From NCBI RefSeq assembly GCF_008704395.1, contig NZ_CP023695.1, positions 3,472,001 through 3,536,000 on the forward strand: a stretch of DNA of 64,000 nt. Direction: 5' to 3'. The stretch's first letter is position 1. Every line of letters begins with the position of its first letter. This document shows, in pieces, positions 1 through 8,820 of the stretch. The stretch comes from Streptomyces alboniger. Its GTDB lineage: Bacteria; Actinomycetota; Actinomycetes; Streptomycetales; Streptomycetaceae. Under the pieces are notes generated by a model. That model was given only the letters and a program-made list of their open reading frames with translations. It was not told the DNA's origin and made no database searches. The position numbers and the translations under genes are program-made.

Positions 1-376
1 CGTGCTGTGAGCCCTGGGACCCCTGCCCCCCGGACGGCGGCGCGTCAGCTTCCGCCCCGAGCGCGATGCCACGCGCCGCCATCCGGCTCGGCGCTCGACA
101 GTGCCCCTCGTGACCCCGAGGGGACCGACGCCGAAATCGCGACCCACATCTCGTCAAGGACCTCCGTCACCGAGCGCCCTCGACGTCCCCTCGCGGCGAA
201 TCGCTGCACACAAGCGTGATCAATCGGACACGCCACGTCAACACCCTGCCGGGGATTAGTGGCCAATGCCCCTTTTGTCCAACCCGCGCACGGGTGCGCG
301 CATCGTGGCACACGACGGCGCATCCGGGCTCAGAGCCCGACGCGGGCTGCCGGGGAGGGGCACTTCCGTACGCCGG
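1..376. other. No supported gene
   Basis: I see no convincing coding sequence here. The short open frames on both strands have low-complexity Arg/Pro/Ala-rich translations, no recognisable domain and no good ribosome binding site. The stretch lies downstream of the leftward ATPase gene and probably holds its 3' flank and the edge of a neighbour outside the window. Confidence 0.5.
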
Positions 377-865
377 TCAGACGGCTTCGTACGCCACGTC
401 GGCATCGGCGTCGCTGTCGCCGTAGGACACCCCGTCGAAGGTCACCGCGGCGACGCCGGGATCGCACCGGTCGACCTCGCACCAGATGCTCTTGCCGCCG
501 CCCTCGGGCTGCCAGCCCCAGCGGTCGGCGAGGCCGTCGACCAGCTCCAGGCCGCGGCCGTTGGTGTCATCACCCTCGGCGTGCCGCTGCTTGGGCGGGC
601 GGGCGCTGCGGTCGGCCACCTCGACCCGGACCGTGCCCGGGGTGTGGTCGGGGACGCCGGGGAGGAGCATGCGCAGGACGGCCGGACAGCCCGTGTGCAC
701 AACGGCGTTGGTGACCAGCTCGGAGATCAGCAGGATCAGCGTCTCGGCCACCGGCTCGTCGACCTCTATGCCCGAGCCCGCCAGACGCGAACGGGCCCAC
801 CGCCTGGCCCGCCCCACCTCCGCGGGGTCGGCCCCGACCTCCAGCTGAACTTGAAGCACCTGCAC
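377..865 (-). CDS. RsbW-like ATP-binding regulatory protein (HATPase_c)
   Basis: This is a 162-residue stand-alone GHKL ATPase of the anti-sigma/serine kinase type that is very abundant in Streptomyces. The N-box is ISELVTNAVVH (E49, N53), the G1 box is VEVADRS (D85), and the glycine lid is NGRGLELVD (102-110) followed by GGGKSIWCEV. Such proteins bind or phosphorylate STAS-type antagonists or sigma factors; a STAS protein lies about 5.5 kb away, but no partner is adjacent. The start is GTG with a weak ribosome binding site, chosen because MQVLQVQLEV is the usual N-terminus of this family. The partner and the signal are not known from the sequence. Confidence 0.85.
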   Translation of the reverse strand: MQVLQVQLEVGADPAEVGRARRWARSRLAGSGIEVDEPVAETLILLISELVTNAVVHTGCPAVLRMLLPGVPDHTPGTVRVEVADRSARPPKQRHAEGDDTNGRGLELVDGLADRWGWQPEGGGKSIWCEVDRCDPGVAAVTFDGVSYGDSDADADVAYEAV

Positions 866-1254
866 CGCTCACACCATCCGAACCGGCGGACACATCGCCT
901 CGCGCCTCCACGGGGTCACGGAACGTGATCCCCTTGGGAGACAGCATGATTGACGTTCAGTCACCCCAACAAGCGCTTCGGGCATATTCCAGCGCGAAGG
1001 AGTACGCGTGCTGCATACTGTGCGACGCGTGCCGCGGGGGGTCGAACAGGCGGGCCCGAGACCCGGTCCTGCGTCGCGAGCGGCGCGCATTGCCGGGCCC
1101 GGAGGCGCCTCAGGGGCGACACCGGGATGGCTCAGCCTCAGAACCACTCGCATCTGACACAAGGTACCCGAGGCGGGCGCCGACTCCGCGCCGTGACGAG
1201 TCACACGTAGGACACAACCCGATATCAACGCTCCGTAGTCTCACGGTCGCGCGG
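866..1254. promoter_or_regulatory. Intergenic region with a dyad upstream of the ATPase gene
   Basis: This 389-bp region without a gene separates the leftward ATPase gene from the 3' end of the acyl-CoA dehydrogenase gene, which is also leftward. It contains an imperfect palindrome at about 913-932 (GGGTCACG, GAA, CGTGATCC; one mismatch), roughly 50 nt upstream of the ATPase start. It may be an operator. No promoter hexamers stand out, and the rest holds nothing I can assign. Confidence 0.3.
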
Positions 1255-2106
1255 TTACAGAGCGGAGGCGAGCGCCTCCTCCGCCTCGTCGGCCACCTGT
1301 CCGAGCCGCGCCCGCACCCAGGCCCGTTTGAGGTGCAGATGCACATCGGCCTCCCAGGTGAACCCCATGCCGCCGTGCACTTGCAGACAGTCGCGCGCGT
1401 TGCGTACGGCGGCGTCGTCGGCCAGCAGCTTGGCACCGGCCGCCTCCAGCGCGTCCCCGGTCACGGCGGCGGCGTAGACCGCGGCACGGGCGACCTCGGC
1501 GCGTACCAGCATCTGCGCGCAGAGGTGCTTCACGGCCTGGAACGCCCCGATGGGCTGCCCGAACTGTTCGCGCTCACGCGCGTATTGCACGGCCGTCTCG
1601 CAGGTCCGGACGGCGCTGCCGAGCTGCTCGGCGGCGTGCAGGAGCACCCCCCGGCCGGGGCGGGGCGCGCCCGGTACGCGATGCAGCGGCGTCAACGGAT
1701 CGACCGATCGCAGGGGGACGGCTCCGGTGACGTCGCCCTGGACGACGTCCGCCTCCTCCAGCCACGGGACCAGGGTGCCGTCGACCGCCGTCACGACGGC
1801 CTCCCCCGTCCCGGCACCCACCACCTCGCCCGCCGCGAGGAACGTCGCCACGGCGGGCCCCGGGAGCAGCACCCGCCCCGCTTCCTCGAAGGCGAGTACG
1901 GCCTCCGGCGGCCCGAGCCCGACGCCGCCGCGGTCCTCGGGCAGGGCGAGGGAGAAGAAGCCCGCCTCCCCCAGCTCCCGCCACAGGCCCCGGTCGATCC
2001 GGCCGGCGGTGTCACGCAAGGAGGCCCGCGAGGAAAGGCGCCCCTCCAGCAGCTCCCGCACCCCCGTACGCAACGCCCGCTGGTCATCCGTCAGTTGGAA
2101 ATCCAT
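1255..2106 (-). CDS. Short acyl-CoA dehydrogenase subunit
   Basis: This 283-residue acyl-CoA dehydrogenase is about 100 residues shorter than the usual 380-400. It keeps the N-terminal helical domain (MDFQLTDDQRALR), a degenerate middle domain, and the C-terminal segment with REREQFGQPIGAFQAVKH and LQVHGGMGFTWEADVH. It lies directly downstream of a full-length paralogue; that gene's TGA overlaps a possible GTG start 12 nt upstream of the ATG chosen here. In actinobacteria, adjacent full-length plus short FadE genes commonly encode heterotetrameric dehydrogenases acting on steroid-derived or unusual acyl-CoA substrates. I infer that these two proteins form one FAD enzyme; the substrate is unknown. 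Confidence 0.85.
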   Translation of the reverse strand: MDFQLTDDQRALRTGVRELLEGRLSSRASLRDTAGRIDRGLWRELGEAGFFSLALPEDRGGVGLGPPEAVLAFEEAGRVLLPGPAVATFLAAGEVVGAGTGEAVVTAVDGTLVPWLEEADVVQGDVTGAVPLRSVDPLTPLHRVPGAPRPGRGVLLHAAEQLGSAVRTCETAVQYAREREQFGQPIGAFQAVKHLCAQMLVRAEVARAAVYAAAVTGDALEAAGAKLLADDAAVRNARDCLQVHGGMGFTWEADVHLHLKRAWVRARLGQVADEAEEALASAL

Positions 2107-2114
2107 ACGGACCG

Positions 2115-3257
2115 TCACCGCCCCTTCGGGAGGCCGAGGATCCGCTCGGCCACGATGTTCTGCTGGATCTGCGAGGTCCCCGCGGCGATCGTGTACGCCA
2201 GGGAGGACAGCCGGTCCAGGGTCCATTCGTGCCCGAGGTCGAGCGCGTCCTCGCCGAGCACGTGCGCGGCGGCGTCGTACAGCTCCTGGCGTGCGTGCGA
2301 GTACCGCAGCTTGAACACCGAGCCACCCGCTCCGGGCACACCGCCGGTCCGCTGCGCCTCGCTCACGTTCCACTGCGTGAGCCGCCACAGCGCCGAGAAC
2401 TCCGCGGCGAGGCGTCCGAGCCGGCGGCGCAGCGCGGGGTCGTCCCAGCGGCCGTTCCTACGGGCCTCACGCGCGATCTCGCCGAGCACGCGACGGCAGG
2501 CCACCACCTCGCCCACGAAGGCGGTGCCCCGCTCGTAGGAGAGGGTCACCATGGTCACGCGCCAGCCGTCGTTCTCGTCCCCCACGCGGTGGGCCACCGG
2601 GACCCGCACCTCGTCGAGGAACATCTCGGCGAACTCCGTCGAGCCCGCGAGGGTCCGCAGCGGGCGCACGGTGATCCCGGGGGCGTCCATCGGCATCGCG
2701 AGCCAGGTGATGCCCCGGTGCTTCGGCACGGCCTCGCTCACCGGTGTCGTACGCACGAGGAGTTCGCACCAGTCGGCGACCTCCGCGTGGGAGGTCCAGA
2801 TCTTGGACCCGCTCACTACGTAGTGGTCGCCGTCGCGCCACGCGCGTGTGCGCAGCGACGCGAGGTCGGAGCCCGCGTCGGGTTCGCTGAAGCCCTGGCA
2901 CCACACCTCCTCGCCGCGCAGCACGGGCGGCAGCCATCGGGCGCGCTGTTCCGGCGTGCCTTCGGAGGCGATGGTCGGCCCCGCGTGGAGCAGGCCCACG
3001 AAGTTGGCGCCCACATAGGGGGCGCCCGCCTTCTCCGTCTCCTCCAGGAAGATCAGCCGCTGGGTGGGGGACGCGTCCCAGTGCACGTGGCCGTATCCCG
3101 CGTCGTACAGGGTGCGCTGCCACGCGGTGTCGTACGCGCGCCGTCCGGGCCAGTCGTGGGGAGAGGGCCTGTCGGGGAGCTTCAAGAGCGCCGTCGCGAG
3201 CCATTCCCGCAGGACCGCCCGGAAGGCTTCCTCCTCCTCGGTGTACGTGAGGTCCAC
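2115..3257 (-). CDS. Acyl-CoA dehydrogenase, full-length subunit
   Basis: This 380-residue FAD-dependent acyl-CoA dehydrogenase has the family motifs WCQGFSEPDAGSDLASL (FAD/substrate segment) and a C-terminal AAGTSQIQQNIVAERILGLP. The position of the usual catalytic Glu (as in YEGTSQIQ) is Ala here, so the base would have to sit elsewhere, as in isovaleryl-CoA-type enzymes, or come from the partner subunit. I chose the GTG start at 3257 because GGAGGGG lies 6 nt upstream; a longer frame begins at 3287. It overlaps or abuts the shorter dehydrogenase gene and is divergent from an acyl-CoA ligase, which suggests a small acyl-CoA catabolic unit. Confidence 0.88.
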   Translation of the reverse strand: MDLTYTEEEEAFRAVLREWLATALLKLPDRPSPHDWPGRRAYDTAWQRTLYDAGYGHVHWDASPTQRLIFLEETEKAGAPYVGANFVGLLHAGPTIASEGTPEQRARWLPPVLRGEEVWCQGFSEPDAGSDLASLRTRAWRDGDHYVVSGSKIWTSHAEVADWCELLVRTTPVSEAVPKHRGITWLAMPMDAPGITVRPLRTLAGSTEFAEMFLDEVRVPVAHRVGDENDGWRVTMVTLSYERGTAFVGEVVACRRVLGEIAREARRNGRWDDPALRRRLGRLAAEFSALWRLTQWNVSEAQRTGGVPGAGGSVFKLRYSHARQELYDAAAHVLGEDALDLGHEWTLDRLSSLAYTIAAGTSQIQQNIVAERILGLPKGR

Positions 3258-3374
3258 ACGCGTCCCCTCCGCGGTCTCTCCGGCCACACCCGAGACCTGA
3301 TGGCCCGTCAGGCAGCAGGCTAGCGCCGCGCCTCTGGACCGACAAGGCGCCGGGACTTACGCTCTCCGCACGAT

Positions 3375-3389
3375 CTGACGGCTCATCAG
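3375..3389. promoter_or_regulatory. Candidate operator between divergent acyl-CoA genes
   Basis: CTGACGGCTCATCAG is an imperfect palindrome (CTGA arms plus an inner G/C pair) midway between the dehydrogenase pair and the acyl-CoA ligase. Its place in a divergent promoter region and its TetR-like form suggest a shared regulator, but no regulator gene lies nearby. Confidence 0.35.
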
Positions 3390-3424
3390 TTACTGGCCCG
3401 ACCGTCCCGACCCGAGGGGATCGC

Positions 3425-5014
3425 ATGGGGACTTCGCAGCACGAGCCCTCGCAAGGGTGTGACGGGACCGCGTACGAACTGGCCGCCTCCCGCACCCTCT
3501 GGGAGCTGATCGAGCGCCGCGCGGCCCTCACTCCCGACGCGCCCGTCCTCATCCAGGCCGCCGCCGACCCCGCCGACGACCGCACGCTCACCTTCGGCGG
3601 CCTGCGCGAGCGCGCCGAACGCGTCGCGGCCGGCCTCTACGGCATGGGCGTGCGCCCCGGCACCGTCGTCGCCTGGCAGCTGCCCACGCGCGTGGAGACG
3701 GCCCTGCTCTCCTTTGCCCTCGCGCGCGTGGGGGCCGTCCAGTCGCCGGTCATCCCCTTCTACCGCGACCGCGAAGCAGGCTTCGCGCTGCGGGAGTCGG
3801 GGGCGGAGTTCTTCGCGGTGCCCGGTGTGTGGCGCGGCTTCGACCACACGGAGATGGCCCGGCGGCTCGGCGCCGCAGGAGTCTTCGAGGCGTACGACGA
3901 CCTGCCCGAAGCCGACCCGTCCGTCCTGCCACCGCCGCCCTCCGAGGGCACGTCCGTGCGCTGGATCTACTGGACGTCGGGCACCACGTCCGACCCCAAG
4001 GGCGTGCGCCACACGGACCGTTCACTGATCGCGGGCGGCTCGTGCCTGGCCCACGCCCTGCGTCCGAAGGCGACGGACGTCGGCTCGATGGCGTTCCCCT
4101 TCGCGCACATCGCGGGCCCCGACTACACGGTGATGCTGCTCCTGTACGGCTTCCCCGCGGTGATGTTCGAGCACTTCGCGCTGCCGGACGCGCTCGACGG
4201 CTACCGGCGGCACGGCGTGAGCGTGGCGGGCGGTTCGACGGCCTTCTACTCGATGTTCCTCGCCGAGCAGCGCAAGCGGCCGGCGGGCGAGAAGGTCATC
4301 CCGACCCTGCGGCTCCTGGCGGGCGGCGGGGCCCCCAAGCCGCCGGAGATCTACCACGCCGTCGTACGCGAGCTGGGCTGTCAGCTCACCCACGGGTACG
4401 GCATGACCGAGGTCCCGATGATCACCATGGGCGACCCGGACGACACGGCGGAGAACCTGTCGACGACCGAGGGGCGGCCCCCGGCCGGCATGGAGATCCG
4501 CGTCACGGGCCCCGACGGCGAGGAGCTGCCCCCGGAGACGGACGGCGAGATCCGGCTGCGCGGCGAGGCCGTCTGCAAGGGGTACGTCGACCCGGACCAG
4601 AGCGACGCCGCCTTCGACGCCGAGGGTTTCCTGCTCACCGGCGACCTCGGCCACCTCAGGAAGAGCGGCCATCTGGTGCTCACCGGGCGGGCGAAGGACA
4701 TCATCATCCGCAAGGGCGAGAACATCTCGGCCAAGGAGATCGAGGACCTGCTCCACCGGCATCCGGCCGTGCAGGACGCGGCGGTCGTCGGCCTGCCGGA
4801 CCCCGAACGCGGGGAACGGCTCTGCGCGGTCGTCGAACAGCGCGCGGGAACCGAGCCGTTGACCCTGGACGAGGTCACCTCGTATCTGCGCGGGGAAGGC
4901 CTCTCCCCCTACAAGCTGCCGGAACAGCTGGAGGTCGTCGAGGCGCTTCCCCGCAACGAGACACTGCGCAAGGTCCTCAAGTACAAACTGAGGGAGCGCT
5001 TCTCACCGGCGTAG
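3425..5014 (+). CDS. Acyl-CoA synthetase (AMP-dependent ligase)
   Basis: This 529-residue member of the ANL superfamily converts a carboxylic acid, ATP and CoA to acyl-CoA via an acyl-adenylate. Visible motifs are the phosphate loop YWTSGTTSDPKGV (183-195), GYGMTE, the hinge region LTGDLGHL, GRAKDIIIRKGENISAKEIE, and the C-terminal catalytic Lys in LRKVLKYKLRERF (about K516). It resembles cyclohexanecarboxylate- or medium-chain-type FadD ligases. It is divergent from the two-subunit acyl-CoA dehydrogenase and most likely supplies its substrate. The natural acid cannot be read from the sequence. Confidence 0.88.
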   Translation: MGTSQHEPSQGCDGTAYELAASRTLWELIERRAALTPDAPVLIQAAADPADDRTLTFGGLRERAERVAAGLYGMGVRPGTVVAWQLPTRVETALLSFALARVGAVQSPVIPFYRDREAGFALRESGAEFFAVPGVWRGFDHTEMARRLGAAGVFEAYDDLPEADPSVLPPPPSEGTSVRWIYWTSGTTSDPKGVRHTDRSLIAGGSCLAHALRPKATDVGSMAFPFAHIAGPDYTVMLLLYGFPAVMFEHFALPDALDGYRRHGVSVAGGSTAFYSMFLAEQRKRPAGEKVIPTLRLLAGGGAPKPPEIYHAVVRELGCQLTHGYGMTEVPMITMGDPDDTAENLSTTEGRPPAGMEIRVTGPDGEELPPETDGEIRLRGEAVCKGYVDPDQSDAAFDAEGFLLTGDLGHLRKSGHLVLTGRAKDIIIRKGENISAKEIEDLLHRHPAVQDAAVVGLPDPERGERLCAVVEQRAGTEPLTLDEVTSYLRGEGLSPYKLPEQLEVVEALPRNETLRKVLKYKLRERFSPA

Positions 5015-5032
5015 AGCCCACGTCGGCGGCCC

Positions 5033-5545
5033 TCACTCGGGAACCGTGAAGTACTCCGCGAAGGCCGTCACGATCTCCTGCTCGGCCACCTTGCCGTCGC
5101 CGTCCGCGTCGAGGGCGCCCGCCGTCGCCGCGGCGGTGTCCTCGGGCACGCCGAGCGCCTTGAGCGCCCGCTCGACCTCACCAGGGGCGACCGCCCCGTC
5201 GCCGTCGGCGTCGGCGATCCCGATCGCCGCGTGCAGAAAGGGCCGCGCGATCTCGGCGAACCGCTCGGGGCTGTCCCGCAGCCGCTTCACCGCGCCGCCC
5301 ACGAACTCGTCCCGGGTGATCCGCTGATCCCCGTCGCGGTCCGCGATTCCGGCCATGCCCTGCCAGAACGCCTCGGCGCCGATGTAGAGCGCCTGCCCCT
5401 TGTCGGACCGCGCCGTCGCGCCGAACTCCTTGCACAGGGCTGCCGCCGCCGTGCTGAAGTCCTCACGGGAGATGTACTTGTTGCCGTCCTGGTCGAAGGT
5501 GGCGAACCGGGCCGCGATCTTACGCTCGTACTCGGCACTGTCCAT
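5033..5545 (-). CDS. Four-EF-hand calcium-binding protein (calerythrin-like)
   Basis: This 170-residue protein carries four EF-hand loops in order: D18-D29 (DQDGNKYISRED), D69-E80 (DRDGDQRITRDE), D112-E123 (DADGDGAVAPGE) and D146-E157 (DADGDGKVAEQE). Loop 1 ends in Asp rather than the usual Glu. There is no signal peptide or membrane segment, so it should be cytosolic. The arrangement matches the calerythrin/sarcoplasmic calcium-binding-protein family of Streptomyces and Saccharopolyspora, thought to buffer or sense Ca2+. It is convergent with the ligase gene, with an 18-bp gap. Confidence 0.92.
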   Translation of the reverse strand: MDSAEYERKIAARFATFDQDGNKYISREDFSTAAAALCKEFGATARSDKGQALYIGAEAFWQGMAGIADRDGDQRITRDEFVGGAVKRLRDSPERFAEIARPFLHAAIGIADADGDGAVAPGEVERALKALGVPEDTAAATAGALDADGDGKVAEQEIVTAFAEYFTVPE

Positions 5546-5700
5546 GGTCTTCGGGCCGCCTCACTTCCGCGGTTGGGTGCAGTTCAGGGGGTGGGTACCC
5601 CGGCAGCGAGCGTACGTCGTCGCAGGCCGCCCGGAAGCCGGAAAGCACCGCTTGTGGCAAGACCGCCCAAATTCCGGGACAAGGGTGTGGCACGGGGACG

Positions 5701-6180
5701 ATGTGCTGCACTGTGCGCGTGGAAGCGGTTGCGGCGAGTGTCATAGCGGTGTTGGGAACTCTCCTGGGCGCGGGCATCACCCACGCCTTCCAGCGCAAGG
5801 CGATCGAACGGACGGAGGAGTTCACCCGCGGCGAGAAGCTGCGGCAGGAGCGGATCGACGCCTACTGCGCGTACGCGGGCGCGCTGGTCAACTACCGGCG
5901 GGTCCTGGTCGACCGCTGGTTCAGCAGGCACGAGAACCGCCCCGAGGACGGCGAGGAGGCACGCTTCCGCTCCTACGAGATGCGGTCCGAGGCCCAGGAG
6001 GCGCTGTTCCGTGTGCAGTTGCTCACCAGCGACGCCGAACTGGTGCGGCTGGCCTGGGAGACGCTCGACCAGGTCGCCGACGTGCACAGGGCCGACGACC
6101 GCGACGAACTGGCGGAGCGGCGCCGCGTCTCCCGGGACGCGATCAACGCCTTCGTGGCGGCGGCCCAGCGGCAGGTGTGA
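5701..6180 (+). CDS. Conserved protein with N-terminal membrane anchor
   Basis: This 159-residue protein has no recognised domain. Residues about 6-30 (VEAVAASVIAVLGTLLGAGITHAFQ) form one hydrophobic segment and would anchor it in the membrane. The rest is Arg/Glu-rich and predicted helical (ERTEEFTRGEKLRQERIDAYCAYAGALVNYRRVLVDRWF), and could form a helical bundle facing the cytosol. In-frame GTG codons at 5713 and 5719 are alternative starts. The type occurs widely in Streptomyces without a known function. Confidence 0.7.
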   Translation: MCCTVRVEAVAASVIAVLGTLLGAGITHAFQRKAIERTEEFTRGEKLRQERIDAYCAYAGALVNYRRVLVDRWFSRHENRPEDGEEARFRSYEMRSEAQEALFRVQLLTSDAELVRLAWETLDQVADVHRADDRDELAERRRVSRDAINAFVAAAQRQV

Positions 6181-6194
6181 CTTCCTGGGCCGGT

Positions 6195-6569
6195 TCAGGC
6201 GGAGAGCGGGGTCGCCTTTTCGTCGAGGGCCGCCACGACGTCCGGGTAGACCTCGAAGAGCCTGCGTACGCCGAGGGCGGCGAGGACGCGGTTGACGTGC
6301 GAGCCGTCGACGGCGCCCTGCGCGGGCAGGATCAGCCGCAGCCGGCCCTGGCAGGAGCGGATCAGACGGCGCGTGGCGATCAGCACGCCGACACCGCTGG
6401 AGTCGCAGAACAGCACGTCGGAGAGGTCGAGGACGACGCTGCGGCGGCCGTCCGCCACCGCGTCGTGCACGCGCTGGCGCAGCACGGGTGAGGTCAGCAG
6501 GTCCATCTCGCCGGACACGCGCAGCACGGCCCAGCCGGACTCCTCGCCCACCACCACCTTGAGCGTCAC
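6195..6569 (-). CDS. STAS-domain anti-sigma factor antagonist
   Basis: This 124-residue SpoIIAA/RsbV-type STAS protein has the core VVLDLSDVLFCDSSGVGVL with the phosphorylatable DSSG motif at 56-59. Such proteins release a sigma factor by binding an RsbW-type kinase when unphosphorylated. The start is GTG. It is divergent from a sigma factor/anti-sigma pair, so it may belong to the same regulatory circuit, although its kinase partner is not in the pair; the RsbW-like ATPase at the window start is a possible partner. Confidence 0.88.
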   Translation of the reverse strand: MTLKVVVGEESGWAVLRVSGEMDLLTSPVLRQRVHDAVADGRRSVVLDLSDVLFCDSSGVGVLIATRRLIRSCQGRLRLILPAQGAVDGSHVNRVLAALGVRRLFEVYPDVVAALDEKATPLSA

Positions 6570-6883
6570 GCGCCATGCCTCCCGCTCGCCATGCCCGTCC
6601 CGCCCGTCCGGAGTGCCCCGGCGCCCGGAGTGATCCGGAAGCGGTCCTTACGCTTCGTTCTGCTGCGGCTGCCCCACCGCCCTCCCATGAAACACCAAGG
6701 GTCCGCCGTCAATATCATCCGGTGTCGGCCCGGGCTCGCGCTTTGCCATAAACAGGAGCCCGCTGTCAGTGCCGCCGACTACATTCGAGGGATAGTCAGA
6801 AACAGGCGGTACCGTCGAAGGACAGGTCCGAAGCACAGGTCCGAAGCACAGGGCAGGGCAAGGCAAGCGCACGAGGGGGCCGC
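6570..6883. promoter_or_regulatory. Divergent promoter region with a 13-nt direct repeat
   Basis: This 314-bp region lies between the STAS gene and the sigma factor gene. Just upstream of the sigma start sit two exact tandem copies of CAGGTCCGAAGCA (6823-6835 and 6836-6848), followed by the purine-rich leader CAGGGCAGGGCAAGGCAAG. The repeat could bind a regulator or affect the mRNA leader. I could not assign -10/-35 hexamers with confidence. Confidence 0.4.
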
Positions 6884-7477
6884 ATGCCGAAGGACGCGCC
6901 GCGGCGCTGGGACCGCCGGATGCAGCAGCGGCTCGCGCACGGGGAGGCCGCCGCGCTCGGCGAGCTGTACGACCGCTTCGCCTCGCTCGTGCACGGCCTC
7001 GCCCACCGGGTCCTCGGCGACGAGTGCGCCGCCGACCGCATCACCCGCGAGGTCTTCTCCCACGTCTGGGAGAACCCCGACGCGTACGACCCCCGGCAGG
7101 GCCCCCTGCGCTCCTGGATCGCCACGCTCACCCACCAGCGGGCCGTCCGCAGGCTCCGCCAGACCGAGTCCGCCGCCCTCGCCCTCGGCGGCGAGGGCAC
7201 CCCGGAGGACCTGGAGCGCAAGGTCCGCCGCGCCTCGGCCGCGGCCCGCGCCGACTACATCGTGACGGCCATGCCGACCCCGCTGCGCAAAGCCCTGGAG
7301 CTGGCGTACTTCCAGCGGCGTGACTACCGCCAGACGGCGGCCGACCTCGGCGTGACCGAGGACGAGGCCCGGCGCAGGCTCCGCCTCGGCCTCCAGCTCC
7401 TTTCGACGGCCCACGACACCGCGGACCCCTCCGCGAGCCCGGCCCCCGGCCCGCCCGGATACGGGACAGCGCTGTGA
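6884..7477 (+). CDS. ECF-like RNA polymerase sigma factor
   Basis: This 197-residue group-4 sigma factor has a region 2 at about 22-62 (LGELYDRFASLVHGLAHRVLGD), a linker, and a region 4 helix-turn-helix at about 127-172 (RRDYRQTAADLGVTEDEARRRLRLGL). The downstream gene overlaps it by GTGA and encodes a zinc-finger protein, the usual sigma/anti-sigma arrangement, so activity is probably held in check by that protein. The target promoters cannot be read here. The ATG start follows the leader with the 13-nt direct repeat. Confidence 0.9.
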   Translation: MPKDAPRRWDRRMQQRLAHGEAAALGELYDRFASLVHGLAHRVLGDECAADRITREVFSHVWENPDAYDPRQGPLRSWIATLTHQRAVRRLRQTESAALALGGEGTPEDLERKVRRASAAARADYIVTAMPTPLRKALELAYFQRRDYRQTAADLGVTEDEARRRLRLGLQLLSTAHDTADPSASPAPGPPGYGTAL

Positions 7478-8820
7478 CCGGCTCCGACCGCCCCGAGCCG
7501 TACGAAGAGCCCGACGGCCCCGAAGGCCCCGGCCCCGCCGGGCAGCAGCGCGGTGCCCCGCGCATACCGCTGCCGCGCTCCTCCATAGAGGACACCGGCC
7601 TTCCCCTGCCCGACCCGGACCCGGACGCGATCACCTGGGAGGTGCCACCGCCTCCCCCGCCCGAGCCGCTCGTCCTGGAGCACCGCGTCCTGAAGTCCCT
7701 GCTCGGCGCCTGGGCGCTCGCCGCGTGCTCCGCGGCCGAGGCGACCGCCGTGGAGGAGCACCTGGGCGACTGCGGGCCCTGCGCGGAGGAGGCGCTGCGG
7801 CTGCGTGACGCCGTCGGCCTGCTGCACCCCGAGGAGAGCCTCGATCTCGACCCCGGGCTGCGCACCCGCGTCCTGGAGAGCTGCCTCGGCCGGCGCCCGC
7901 CGCGCATCCCGGTGCCCGAGTGGGCCGTGCCGTACGACGCGGAGAGCGCCCGCCTCGACGCCCTGCTGCGGGACATCGGCGACTCGGAGTGGCACGCTCC
8001 GGTGCGGCTGCGCTGGTTCGAGCAGGACGGCCCGGTGAACAGGAAGTCCACCGTCGCCGGGGTCATCGCGCATCTGCTTGCCGTCGACGGCCTGGTCGGG
8101 CTCGCCCTCGGCCTCGACGACCCGCTCGGACCGGGGACCGCGGGCCCGCAGCACCCCACCCGGCGCACCGAGGCGTACTGGCACGCCTCGCGCTTCCCGC
8201 CCACGCGCGCGGTGCGGGGCCCCTGGCGCGACCAGACGCACGAGATCGTCCGCACGGTGTCGTTCGCGGGCGACGGCTCGGGGCGGCTCCCCGTGCCGTA
8301 CGGGACGGTGCCGGCCGCCGACCCGGCCGCCGGCGCCGAGACCGGGCAGAAGATCGAGCTGCCGCTGCGGGACGCCATGGTGGACCGCGCCTTCGAGTGC
8401 TGGATCCACGCGGGCGATATCGCCGAGGCCGTCGACTACCCCTACGACCCGCCCGCGCCCCGGCACCTCCACCACATGATCGCCCTCGCCGTCCGGCTGC
8501 TCCCCGGCACGCTGGCCGACCGCCGGCGCTCCGGGCTCGCCGCGCCGCCCCGCGGCCTGGTCGCGGCGGGCACGCCGGGCCGCACCCTGCGTCTGGAGAT
8601 CGAGGGACTCGGCGGCGGCGAGTGGCTCATCCCGCTCGACTCACCGGCGGCGGTCGCCTCGGCGGACCGGGAGGTCGCGCATGTGGCCCTGGACGGCGTC
8701 GAGTTCTGCCGCCTCGCCGCGGGCCACGTCTCCCCGGTGGAAGCGGCCGCGGGCCAGGACGGCGACCGCGAGGCGATCCGGGACGTCCTGTTCGCGGCGG
8801 CCTCCCTGAGCAGGCTGTAG
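7474..8820 (+). CDS. Zinc-finger (ZAS) anti-sigma-like protein with MDMPI domain
   Basis: This 448-residue protein has an acidic/proline-rich N-terminus, a zf-HC2/ZAS motif H96-x3-C100-x2-C103, and a long C-terminal region. That region carries a maleylpyruvate isomerase-type N-terminal (DinB/MDMPI) fold at about 165-210 (STVAGVIAHLLAVDGLVGLALG) and a further MDMPI-like segment with HAGDIAEAVDYPYDPPAPRHLHH. There is no membrane segment, so it acts in the cytosol. It overlaps the sigma gene by GTGA, implying coupled translation and a role as the cognate anti-sigma factor. MDMPI domains are linked to mycothiol chemistry, so thiol or metal sensing is a plausible but unproven input. Confidence 0.82.
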   Translation: MTGSDRPEPYEEPDGPEGPGPAGQQRGAPRIPLPRSSIEDTGLPLPDPDPDAITWEVPPPPPPEPLVLEHRVLKSLLGAWALAACSAAEATAVEEHLGDCGPCAEEALRLRDAVGLLHPEESLDLDPGLRTRVLESCLGRRPPRIPVPEWAVPYDAESARLDALLRDIGDSEWHAPVRLRWFEQDGPVNRKSTVAGVIAHLLAVDGLVGLALGLDDPLGPGTAGPQHPTRRTEAYWHASRFPPTRAVRGPWRDQTHEIVRTVSFAGDGSGRLPVPYGTVPAADPAAGAETGQKIELPLRDAMVDRAFECWIHAGDIAEAVDYPYDPPAPRHLHHMIALAVRLLPGTLADRRRSGLAAPPRGLVAAGTPGRTLRLEIEGLGGGEWLIPLDSPAAVASADREVAHVALDGVEFCRLAAGHVSPVEAAAGQDGDREAIRDVLFAAASLSRL

